Positions 1-6,077 of a DNA stretch of 12,174 nt are shown here, piece after piece; within the stretch, counting starts at the first letter, position 1; each line of letters begins with the position of its first letter. The translations under genes and the position numbers were made by a program. The notes beneath the pieces are model-generated. The model worked only from the letters and a program-made list of their open reading frames with translations. It was not told the DNA's origin and did not search any database. Origin of the DNA: Legionella_A sp049239925 (lineage in GTDB: Bacteria > Pseudomonadota > Gammaproteobacteria > Legionellales > Legionellaceae); the NCBI GenBank assembly GCA_049239925.1, contig JBMLTO010000112.1, positions 1 to 12,174 of the forward strand, read 5' to 3'.

Positions 1-13
1 ATTAACTCATCTA

Positions 14-439
14 TTGTTTGTATGCCCTTTTTTATCCAAAAAAATATGTGTCGATTCCTCAGGACCTGCCCCCCTATGTGTTGATATCGAGTTATTAACA
101 GCCGGTGAATACAAACGAACGCTAACTAGTTTTGCTGAAAATACCGAAAAAGGACGAGAAAAATTTCAACATGATTTGGAAAAAATTCATCAAACATTCA
201 GAGATTATGTTTTAACCAATCGTCCACAGCTAGATATAGATCAAGTATCAACTGGCGAACATTGGTTAGCAAACGATGGTCTAGATCTTCATTTAGTTGA
301 TAAGTTACAAACCAGTGACCAGTATATTATTGAAAAATTACCAGAATTCAATGTTTTTAAAATTGCTATACCAGCACAACCATCATTATTAACCAAGCTA
401 CTGAAGCCAGCAATGCGATTGTTACATCCATGGGCTTAA
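14..439 (+). pseudogene. sohB: sohB-like S49 peptidase, C-terminal fragment with foreign 5' end
   Basis: SohB is an inner-membrane-anchored serine peptidase of family S49 (signal peptide peptidase A type). The part visible here matches the SohB C-terminal region: DIELLTAGEYKRTLT (residues 24-38), then ENTEKGREKF, and a DIDQVSTGEHW stretch near residue 75 where E. coli SohB has DIEQVATGEHW. The match begins about residue 23 (base 80). The preceding residues do not resemble the expected SohB core in any of the three forward frames, so the catalytic serine/lysine region is missing. The frame is open to the window edge and the first possible start is a TTG at 14, without a clear ribosome site. 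The SohB-like part is about 119 residues, against roughly 340-350 for the full family. I infer a gene broken by insertion or rearrangement rather than a working protein; an assembly artefact at the window edge is the alternative. Confidence 0.7.
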
Positions 440-449
440 AATTTTTGTC

Positions 450-455
450 TATACT
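450..455 (+). promoter_or_regulatory. candidate -10 box (TATACT) for the 113-residue gene
   Basis: TATACT lies 37 bp upstream of the ATG at 493 and just after the sohB stop. No good -35 hexamer stands 16-18 bp upstream, so this is a weak call based on the -10 match and its position only. Confidence 0.25.
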
Positions 456-492
456 ATAAATAAGCTGCCTATTTTACAACGGAGAGCATCAA

Positions 493-834
493 ATGGCTGA
501 TATCAAATCAATTTTTTCTGACCTGAAAGACCTTGGCTCGATGTCAAATAAAATATTACAAGATCTGAAAACAACGTTTACGACCAGTCTGCAGCAAGTC
601 ATGCACGAATACAAAGAAAAACATCCATCTCCTGATCAAGAAAGCAATTCGTGCTCTGTCAATCAAAACACGGCGAATAATAGCAGCTCATCTTGCAACA
701 AAACTAGTGATAGCCCAAATGCTAGCCCTGTCAACTCAAAGCCAATGGCTAATGACGAAATATCGATGCAACAGGTTGTTGTCGACGAAACAATTAGTAC
801 AGAGCAACCACCCATTCAAATGGATAAAAAATAA
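493..834 (+). CDS. hypothetical protein, helical N-terminus with Ser/Asn-rich tail
   Basis: I do not recognise this 113-residue protein. The start is supported by GGAGAG at 481-486, about 6 nt before the ATG. Residues 1-45 read as amphipathic helix (DIKSIFSDLKDLG, then ILQDLKTTF and LQQVMHEYKEKH). Residues 51-82 are low complexity and rich in Ser and Asn with two Cys, and the last 30 residues are acidic and polar. There is no signal peptide or membrane segment in this frame. It follows the sohB fragment by 53 bp on the same strand. The gene ends just after a run of six A (826-831); dropping one A would open a 31-codon extension with a short hydrophobic stretch that stops inside the end of the neighbouring IS relic, so the gene may be truncated or frameshifted. 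Function unknown; it is probably a real gene given its start signal. Confidence 0.6.
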   Translation: MADIKSIFSDLKDLGSMSNKILQDLKTTFTTSLQQVMHEYKEKHPSPDQESNSCSVNQNTANNSSSSCNKTSDSPNASPVNSKPMANDEISMQQVVVDETISTEQPPIQMDKK

Positions 835-925
835 TACGAAATATCTCCTGGCGAGCATTGGCTTTTTTGGCTTGGTCGCTAGGAGGCGCGATATAAATAA
901 ACTCAACAGCTTATCATCATCAAAT

Positions 926-979
926 TAGGGCGAGTTGACAATTCATCCACCCTCCTACGTGCCGCGACTTGTTCCTGAG
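926..979 (+). repeat. left terminal inverted repeat of the IS relic
   Basis: These 54 bp match the reverse complement of 1527-1580 at 40 positions with no gaps. The outer 23 bp are best conserved, with only two mismatches (tagggcg, then gttga, then aattcatcc). The first three bases, TAG, also close a forward reading frame that enters from the adjoining gene. Confidence 0.8.
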
Positions 980-993
980 CAATCCATACGAAT

Positions 994-1440
994 TTACTCA
1001 TATATCCCGTGCTCCAATTGAGAGTCTATGACCATCTGGAGGAAGAGCTTATAAGCACTCAAGAGGTATTTCTTAGAAAAAACGGGAAGCGACACGATGG
1101 ATAACGAAGCTGTAAATTTGGCAGAATGAGCCTGAAAATCAGTGGCTTTACCCGTCAATGTTGTAATGAGTCTAGCGAACCAGGCCGTAAAAGTGGCGAT
1201 GGCAGCAATCAATAATAAAATGTCCATTCTCTTTGGAGTTCTAATCAGACTCTTTTTAAGACCTAGGCCATTGTGTTTGAAGAATCTTTTCGTCCAAGCC
1301 CAGTTAAATTTCTGCGCTGCTGTAGTACAGGCATTCATAAGACCATTTAATCGTGTTTTATGAACAAAAGGTAATTCTTTTTGGAATTCTTTATGTAATA
1401 ATTTCATCTGCTGCATGGTGTCGATCTCATAATGTCTCAA
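994..1440 (-). pseudogene. IS4-family transposase, internally deleted
   Basis: This frame encodes 148 residues from a TTG at 1440; an ATG at 1416 is an alternative start. Residues 1-43 (MQQMKLLHKEF, then HKTRLNGLMNAC) resemble the DNA-binding N-terminus of IS4-family transposases, which are usually 350-400 residues long. Residues 53-93 (FKHNGLGLKKS, RTPKRMDILLLIAAIATFTAW) resemble the region near the C-terminus of the same family, after the catalytic Glu. The join falls around residues 42-52, so the DDE catalytic core is lost, and the product should not be a working transposase. The reading frame has stayed open, so a short protein could still be made. The family assignment is from recognition of these motifs, not from a search. 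Confidence 0.72.
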
Positions 1441-1526
1441 AACGCTAGTTGCTCATAATCACCAGGCACATTGAATTTTTTTAGCTTATCTTTTCAATGC
1501 CTTCAGCTAACTATTCGTGTGGAACT

Positions 1527-1580
1527 CTCAGAACTTGTTCGTAGTACATAGGCGGGAGGATGAATTATCAACACGCCCTA
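1527..1580 (-). repeat. right terminal inverted repeat of the IS relic
   Basis: This is the inverted partner of 926-979, ending CGCCCTA at its outer edge. The two ends differ mostly in the inner half, as expected for ends that have drifted after the element stopped moving. Confidence 0.8.
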
Positions 1581-1673
1581 GTATAAGCCATCTTTGATAG
1601 TCAGGTCACTCTAACAGTGATCTTCAAAATAGTAATCAACAGACATCACAGAGCATTGTTTGTATGGCGTGAA

Positions 1674-2159
1674 TCAACGGTAATAGTTTTTAATCAAAAA
1701 CATTTCATCATTTAATAACTTAAACCATGGCCATATAACCACCCCAAGTATCGCACCAATTATTGTCATTACCCAATCAATGTGATAACCAAGAAAAGCA
1801 TTAATGAGCAAACAGAGCATTTGGTAGAGCAAACAACAAGGTAATATCCAAATGAGTTGCTGATCCATCGTGAAAAAATTAAATCTTGAAGACTGCCTGG
1901 CAGTTATCCTTGTCGTAACTAATAAAGCAAATGCATGCTCACCTATCACGGTTGATAATAAAATATCCAGACACATCCCTATAACAAGGATAGTTATTAT
2001 TCTGAAATAATTTGGTAAATATAATTGTATGTACAATAATAAGAGTAAAACCCACGGTGGACGAGCACCGGCCAACCGTTCAGGCATCGGCAAAACAGTT
2101 AACATGAGAACTGCCGATAGTAAGCCCAGTATACGAAAGAAATTTGATTGATAGTTCAT
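1674..2159 (-). CDS. mreD: rod shape-determining membrane protein MreD
   Basis: MreD is the small integral membrane partner of MreC and MreB in the elongation complex that directs side-wall peptidoglycan synthesis. The 161-residue length is usual. The protein is almost wholly hydrophobic, with about five membrane spans. It shows the family features PPWVLLLLLYIQLYLP (residues 34-49) and the GMCLDILLSTVIGEHAFALL region (61-80), with the Asp and Gly at conserved spacing. Its ATG overlaps the TGA of mreC by 4 bp (ATGA), so the two are translationally coupled. It is the last gene of the operon; penicillin-binding protein 2 and rodA genes, which follow mreD in some relatives, are absent here and the IS relic lies beyond. 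Confidence 0.93.
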   Translation of the reverse strand: MNYQSNFFRILGLLSAVLMLTVLPMPERLAGARPPWVLLLLLYIQLYLPNYFRIITILVIGMCLDILLSTVIGEHAFALLVTTRITARQSSRFNFFTMDQQLIWILPCCLLYQMLCLLINAFLGYHIDWVMTIIGAILGVVIWPWFKLLNDEMFLIKNYYR

Positions 2160-3070
2160 GCATGCTCGTCCAATGCATTAATACGTTCATTGATTTGTGC
2201 CGTTAATTGCTCATGTCCTGTTTCAGGCCAAATTAGTAATACTAAACGATTGCGGTTTAATAAAGCAATTGGGCGCACTTCAGCTCTAATAAACTCATCA
2301 CCTGGTGTATCGATAACCTTAGCAACTTGTCCAACTGGATAACCCTCTGGGTATCGTCGCCCTAGGCCAGATGTCACCAGTATATCCCCAACTAAAATAG
2401 GAGATGTCTTAGATAAGTTAACCAGTGATAATTGACTGATATTATTAGAACCAACTAAAATGGAATGTTCTCCAGTCCGGCTATTTCGAACCGGCACCGC
2501 ACTCTGTCCATCAGAAATAAGCAGAACAGTGCTAGTCATAATCCCTACATCAATGATTTGGCCGACAACACCTTTTGCATCTAATACAGGCTGTCCAGTG
2601 AATATACCATCACGCTTACCCTTATTGATCACTAAAATTTGTCGAGCATTACCGGCATCAACCGCAAGAATTTGTGCAGCCATTGTGCGAGCATTTGCAT
2701 GACTTGACGCTGATAAAAGCTCTCTTAAATGTAAATTCTCATTACGAATGGCAAGCAGTTTCTGTAATTGTGCTTCCAATAATGTCTGCTTATAGCGAAG
2801 CTGAATATTTTCATTAATTAGCGCCGTCTTTGCCGTGAGTAAAGCTTGCACTCCCCCAATAATTCGTACAGGATAATCTACAGCATATTGGATAGGAGCT
2901 ACTAATACAGTGCACATAGCCCTAATATAGTCTAAGCGATGAAAATGATGATCTGCAATCATCAAGCAAAATGATAGCCCTAAAGCCAAAATAAACTCTA
3001 GGCTAGAGTGTCTTGGCTTCTTAAAAAGCTTATTTCGCGAATTATTCGGTTGAGAGGAAATCACCGCCAC
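2156..3070 (-). CDS. mreC: rod shape-determining protein MreC
   Basis: MreC is a bitopic inner-membrane protein whose periplasmic part links MreB and MreD to the penicillin-binding proteins. The 304-residue product has a cytoplasmic N-terminus, one membrane span at about residues 25-41 (ending LMIADHH, typical of the family), a coiled coil at about 78-118, and the paired beta-barrel periplasmic domains. These include the hallmark SGLGRRYPEGYPVG at 234-247. The start chosen is a GTG 29 bp inside the end of mreB; a second GTG two codons later is equally possible, and no strong ribosome site is seen. Translation probably depends on ribosomes finishing mreB. It overlaps mreD by 4 bp. Confidence 0.93.
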   Translation of the reverse strand: MAVISSQPNNSRNKLFKKPRHSSLEFILALGLSFCLMIADHHFHRLDYIRAMCTVLVAPIQYAVDYPVRIIGGVQALLTAKTALINENIQLRYKQTLLEAQLQKLLAIRNENLHLRELLSASSHANARTMAAQILAVDAGNARQILVINKGKRDGIFTGQPVLDAKGVVGQIIDVGIMTSTVLLISDGQSAVPVRNSRTGEHSILVGSNNISQLSLVNLSKTSPILVGDILVTSGLGRRYPEGYPVGQVAKVIDTPGDEFIRAEVRPIALLNRNRLVLLIWPETGHEQLTAQINERINALDEHA

Positions 3071-4079
3071 GTATGTCCATGGTTTCTAAAGCCTTACCAC
3101 CGCCACGCGCAACACAAGTCAACGGATCTTCTGCAACTAATACGGGCAAACCGGTTTCTTCCATGAGTAAAGAATCCATATTTTTCAATAAAGCACCTCC
3201 ACCTGTTAAAACCATTCCTCGTTCTGCTATATCAGCAGCTAACTCAGGTGGAGCTAGCTCAAGTGCAGCTCTAACAGCTCCAACGATACCTGACAAAGGC
3301 TCTTGCAAAGCGTCGAGTATTTCAGTACTGGTTAGAGTAAAACTACGTGGCACTCCTTCAGCTAAATTTCTACCTCTTACCTCGATTTCAAAGAGATCAC
3401 GACTAGGATAAGCCGAACCGATTTCATGCTTAATACGTTCAGCTGTTGTTTCACCTATCAACGTACCATAATTTCGCCGAACATAAGATACGATTGCATC
3501 ATCAAACTTATCGCCTCCTATACGTACAGACTGATGATAAACAATACCACTGAGGGATATAATGGCAACTTCTGTTGTTCCCCCACCAATATCAACAACC
3601 ATAGAACCACTGGCCTCTTCAACTGGCATGCCTGAGCCCAATGCAGCAGCCATCGGTTCTTCAATCAAGAATACTTCCCGAGCACCTGCCCCCATTGCTG
3701 ATTCACGTATTGCACGCCGCTCAACTTGGGTAGAACCACAGGGAACACAGACAAGCACACGTGGACTTGGTCGCAAAAATTTATTTTCATGGACTTTATG
3801 AATAAAATGCTGCAACATTTTTTCAGTAACAAAAAAGTCAGCAATCACCCCATCTTTCATCGGACGTATGGCAGTAATATTCCCCGGAGTCCTACCCAGC
3901 ATACGTTTCGCTTCCACACCAACAGCCGCAACACGCTTTTGGCCTGACTCGTTACGTAATGCAACTACGGATGGCTCATTAAGGACTATACCCTTATCTC
4001 TAACATAAATTAGAGTATTTGCTGTTCCTAAATCGATTGATAAATCATTAGAAAATGCACCCCGAAGCTTTCTAAACAT
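3042..4079 (-). CDS. mreB: actin-like rod shape protein MreB
   Basis: MreB is a bacterial actin that polymerises on the inner face of the membrane and positions the cell-wall elongation machinery. At 345 residues the protein is full length. The N-terminal MFRKLRGAF is the membrane-binding amphipathic helix of Gram-negative MreB. Phosphate-1 motif DLGTANT lies at 16-22, the CVPCGSTQVERRAIRESA segment at 111-128, the catalytic Glu region LIEEPMAAALG at 138-148, phosphate-2 DIGGGTTEVA at 163-172, and the adenosine motif MVLTGGGALLKN at 289-300. The ATG is preceded by a GAGG-type ribosome site. It heads the mreBCD operon after a 176-bp upstream gap with several dyads. Its presence implies a rod-like cell at some stage. 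Confidence 0.97.
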   Translation of the reverse strand: MFRKLRGAFSNDLSIDLGTANTLIYVRDKGIVLNEPSVVALRNESGQKRVAAVGVEAKRMLGRTPGNITAIRPMKDGVIADFFVTEKMLQHFIHKVHENKFLRPSPRVLVCVPCGSTQVERRAIRESAMGAGAREVFLIEEPMAAALGSGMPVEEASGSMVVDIGGGTTEVAIISLSGIVYHQSVRIGGDKFDDAIVSYVRRNYGTLIGETTAERIKHEIGSAYPSRDLFEIEVRGRNLAEGVPRSFTLTSTEILDALQEPLSGIVGAVRAALELAPPELAADIAERGMVLTGGGALLKNMDSLLMEETGLPVLVAEDPLTCVARGGGKALETMDIRGGDFLSTE

Positions 4080-4140
4080 TGACTAAGCCTACCTCGTTAA
4101 TTTTTGCTATGAACTTTAACTGATATTTGCATGAAAATCG

Positions 4141-4164
4141 ACAAATGATTTGCTAATCATTTGT
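4141..4164. repeat. perfect 10-bp inverted repeat, 4-nt loop, upstream of mreB
   Basis: ACAAATGATT is followed by TGCT and then AATCATTTGT, a perfect dyad ending 62 bp before the mreB ATG. In DNA it could be an operator for a dimeric repressor; in RNA it would be an AT-rich hairpin in the mreB leader. Confidence 0.55.
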
Positions 4165-4179
4165 ATTATTGACAATAAT
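4165..4179. repeat. perfect 7-bp dyad around one base, abutting the previous one
   Basis: ATTATTG, a single A, then CAATAAT: a 15-bp perfect dyad that directly adjoins 4141-4164. The single-base centre favours a protein-binding site over an RNA hairpin. It contains a TTGTCA on the - strand that could serve as a -35 element. Confidence 0.45.
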
Positions 4180-4212
4180 TGCTGATTTTATTATGCCGAT
4201 ACAGTATGAATT

Positions 4213-4238
4213 CTAGGTGAACAATCGTGTCCACCTAG
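4213..4238 (-). repeat. 7-bp stem, 12-nt loop, just after comEA
   Basis: CTAGGTG and CACCTAG pair perfectly 18 bp beyond the comEA stop codon. Position suggests a 3' end stabiliser or weak terminator of the comEA message, but no U-run follows it. Confidence 0.4.
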
Positions 4239-4255
4239 TCAGCTAGTATACCACG

Positions 4256-4576
4256 TTATTCAATTGTAAAAATCTCTTGAAGTTGTGATAAATGACTCTC
4301 AACATATTGTTTTCCAATACCCTTGACCTCAGCCAACTCTTCTACTGATTTAAACGCACCATGTTTTTCTCGATGACTAACTATAGCCTCAGCACGCTTA
4401 ATGCCAATACCACTGATTATATGAGTGAGTTGTTGCGCATCTGCCTTATTTAAATTAACCTTATTAACTATTTGAGAGCTAGTTGTAGCCTGCTTTGCTA
4501 CTATACCTTCTGCAGCTAAAGCTAAAGCTGGTGATAAAACTATCGATAATACGACTGGAACGTATTTAATTTTCAT
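4256..4576 (-). CDS. secreted helix-hairpin-helix DNA-binding protein, ComEA family
   Basis: ComEA-type proteins bind double-stranded DNA outside the inner membrane and pull it in during natural transformation. This 106-residue product has a signal peptide (MKIKYVPVVL then a hydrophobic stretch ending ALALAA, cleavage near residue 21-22), a short linker, then VNLNKADAQQL (40-50). After this come the two helix-hairpin-helix turns ISGIGIKRAEAIVSHR (54-69) and VKGIGKQYVESH (84-95). Small single-domain periplasmic forms like this are normal in gammaproteobacteria. The start has a strong AAGGAG site (4588-4583) at 6-nt spacing. A hairpin can form directly upstream of that site. No other competence genes are present in the window, so a role in DNA uptake is likely from the family but not shown by context. 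Confidence 0.88.
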   Translation of the reverse strand: MKIKYVPVVLSIVLSPALALAAEGIVAKQATTSSQIVNKVNLNKADAQQLTHIISGIGIKRAEAIVSHREKHGAFKSVEELAEVKGIGKQYVESHLSQLQEIFTIE

Positions 4577-4590
4577 AAAAATCTCCTTAT

Positions 4591-4634
4591 TGATTGGACT
4601 TCAAGTCTTATGCTTGCATACATAAGATCAATCA
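4591..4634 (-). promoter_or_regulatory. leader hairpin just upstream of the comEA ribosome site
   Basis: Inner arms TCTTATG (4606-4612) and CATAAGA (4621-4627) form a 7-bp stem with an 8-nt loop. Outer arms TGATTG (4591-4596) and CAATCA (4629-4634) extend it across an internal bulge. On the comEA message the foot of the structure ends two bases from AAGGAG, so folding could affect ribosome access. Chance pairing in AT-rich DNA cannot be excluded. Confidence 0.3.
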
Positions 4635-4649
4635 AGTATCGCAATATTT

Positions 4650-6077
4650 TTAGCGATTGTCGATACTTTGTTGCGCTGCATGCTTATATAACACATAGGC
4701 AACACTGGCAGTTAATTTTTGTACCATATCGATGTGTAAAAATTCATTAGGACCATGAGCATTTGAATGTGGCCCTAAAACACCCGTAATCATAAAATTT
4801 GCTTGCGGAAATCTTTCGCCTAACATGGCCATAAACGGTATTGAGCCACCCTCGCCCATATAAACAGCATTTTTCTTATAAAAAATTTGTGAAGCTTCTT
4901 CTATAGCCGCATGTAACCATGGTGATGAGGGAGGGGCTTGCCAACCATTGGCCGTATCTTCTATATCAAAATAAATTTTAGCATGGTAAGGAGGCTTTTC
5001 GGTTAACGCCCGACGCATAGCTACTGCTGCAACTTGAGCATTAATACCCGGAGGCAATCGCATGGATAATTTTAGGGTAGTTTTAGGACGTAAAACATTC
5101 CCAGCATTGGCAAGTTCAGGCAACCCTTCTGCACCGATAATCGTTAGCGCTGGACGCCAGGTTCGATTTAGAATTAATGATTGCGCCGAAAGATCCATCG
5201 GCTGCACTTGTTCAAGCAATGGAAATGATTGATAAACCTGTTCCGATAAAACCTGCGCACAGATGCAAGCCTCATCATAACGCTGTTGTGGAATTGAACA
5301 ATGAAGTTCGGGTAATATAATCTCACCTGTCCGTTCATCCTCAATACGACTTAGCAATTGCCTAGCTACCCTAAAACTATCAGCTACTATACCGCTTGCA
5401 TTGCCCGAATGAATCCCTTCACTGATCATCTCAACAGTAAGACAACCATTAACCAAACCGCGTAAAGACGTAGTAACCCATATTTGCTCATAGTTACCAG
5501 CTCCTGAATCCAGGCAAACAACTAAACTAGGGGTCCCTATTCGCTCTTTCAGTTGATCGATATAAAAAGGTAAGTCGTAACTACCACTTTCCTCGCAAGC
5601 TTCAATAAGAATCAAACAACGAGCATGTTTAGCGTGTTGCTTCTGCAAACCTTTGATTGCAGCCAAAGCGGCATAGATTGCATAACCATCATCGGCCGAA
5701 CCACGTCCATATAAACGCCCGTCGCGTAATACAGGCATCCATGGACCGAGTCCTTCATGCCAACCATCCATTTCCGGTTGTTTATCAAGATGACCGTAAA
5801 TGAGAACAGTATCATTAACTGACCCTGGTATATCAACTAGCAGCAAGGGGGTTCGGCCAGGTAGTCGCAATACATCAATCATCATGCCATCAAGGGAATG
5901 TAATCGACACCAAGATGCCAAATGATTGACTGCTTTATCCATATAACCATGCTCATTCCATTTTTGATCAAACTGCGGCGATTTATTGGGTATTGTTATG
6001 TAGTCGCTGAGACTAGGAATGATTTCAGCCTGCCAAAAATTAACTATATACTCATAGAGGATTTCGTAATTCAGCAT
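4650..6077 (-). CDS. M20 family metallodipeptidase (carnosinase/PepV-like)
   Basis: M20 peptidases are two-zinc enzymes that hydrolyse dipeptides or other short peptides in the cytoplasm. With the start at 6077 the protein has 475 residues, usual for the carnosinase-like branch. Expected metal ligands and catalytic residues are visible: YGHLD (His96, Asp98), GRGSADDG (Asp129/130), EACEES (Glu162 general base and Glu163), CLDSG (Asp190), the dimerisation-lid GIHSG (His223), and AHGPNE (His441). The ATG at 6077 is preferred because AAGGA stands 5 nt upstream and the first motif then sits at the normal distance. A longer frame back to 6146 would lie wholly within murG and adds a Lys/Arg-rich leader of no known use. 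It overlaps murG by 26 bp, so it is probably co-translated with it. The substrate is not determinable; a cell-wall peptide is possible from context only. Confidence 0.88.
   Translation of the reverse strand: MLNYEILYEYIVNFWQAEIIPSLSDYITIPNKSPQFDQKWNEHGYMDKAVNHLASWCRLHSLDGMMIDVLRLPGRTPLLLVDIPGSVNDTVLIYGHLDKQPEMDGWHEGLGPWMPVLRDGRLYGRGSADDGYAIYAALAAIKGLQKQHAKHARCLILIEACEESGSYDLPFYIDQLKERIGTPSLVVCLDSGAGNYEQIWVTTSLRGLVNGCLTVEMISEGIHSGNASGIVADSFRVARQLLSRIEDERTGEIILPELHCSIPQQRYDEACICAQVLSEQVYQSFPLLEQVQPMDLSAQSLILNRTWRPALTIIGAEGLPELANAGNVLRPKTTLKLSMRLPPGINAQVAAVAMRRALTEKPPYHAKIYFDIEDTANGWQAPPSSPWLHAAIEEASQIFYKKNAVYMGEGGSIPFMAMLGERFPQANFMITGVLGPHSNAHGPNEFLHIDMVQKLTASVAYVLYKHAAQQSIDNR

Larger units (their letters stand above)
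926..1580. mobile_element. IS4-type insertion sequence relic with internal deletion
   Basis: A 655-bp unit is bounded by inverted copies of a 54-bp sequence that begins TAGGGCG at each outer end. Inside is a single - strand transposase frame joining the beginning and end of an IS4-family transposase without its middle. Intact elements of this kind are usually about 1.3-1.5 kb, so roughly half is missing. No target-site duplication is evident in the bases next to the ends, which fits an old or rearranged copy. The element lies between the + strand 113-residue gene and the end of mreD. It cannot move on its own but could be mobilised by a full-length relative elsewhere in the genome. Confidence 0.75.
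4080..4255. promoter_or_regulatory. comEA-mreB intergenic region with three dyads, likely mreB control region
   Basis: This 176-bp gap must contain comEA transcription end and the mreB promoter unless the genes are co-transcribed. It holds three inverted repeats (4141-4164, 4165-4179, 4213-4238), listed separately. A TATACT on the - strand at 4250-4245 and a TTGTCA at 4175-4170 resemble promoter hexamers, but neither has a good partner at proper spacing, so the promoter cannot be placed. No run of T follows any hairpin on the - strand, so none is a classic intrinsic terminator. Confidence 0.4.

Noticed and set aside
840..875. A possible terminator hairpin with a T-run after the 113-residue gene
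   Set aside because: The arms pair at only a few positions beyond GCGA/TCGC, and the T-run lies in the loop rather than after the stem.
1142..1363. A + strand frame of 73 codons antisense to the transposase relic
   Set aside because: It is the reverse shadow of the IS4-type frame, which has recognisable transposase motifs; this one has none.
1600..1640. TCACT/AGTGA stem beyond mreD as an operon terminator
   Set aside because: Only 5 bp of stem and no T-run on the - strand; not enough to call.
13..1666. The 12-mer ATTGTTTGTATG at 13-24 and again at 1655-1666
   Set aside because: Too short and AT-rich to mean more than chance; the flanks do not match.
3073..3411. A + strand frame of 112 codons antisense to mreB
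   Set aside because: mreB is unmistakable on the other strand; the antisense product is low complexity.
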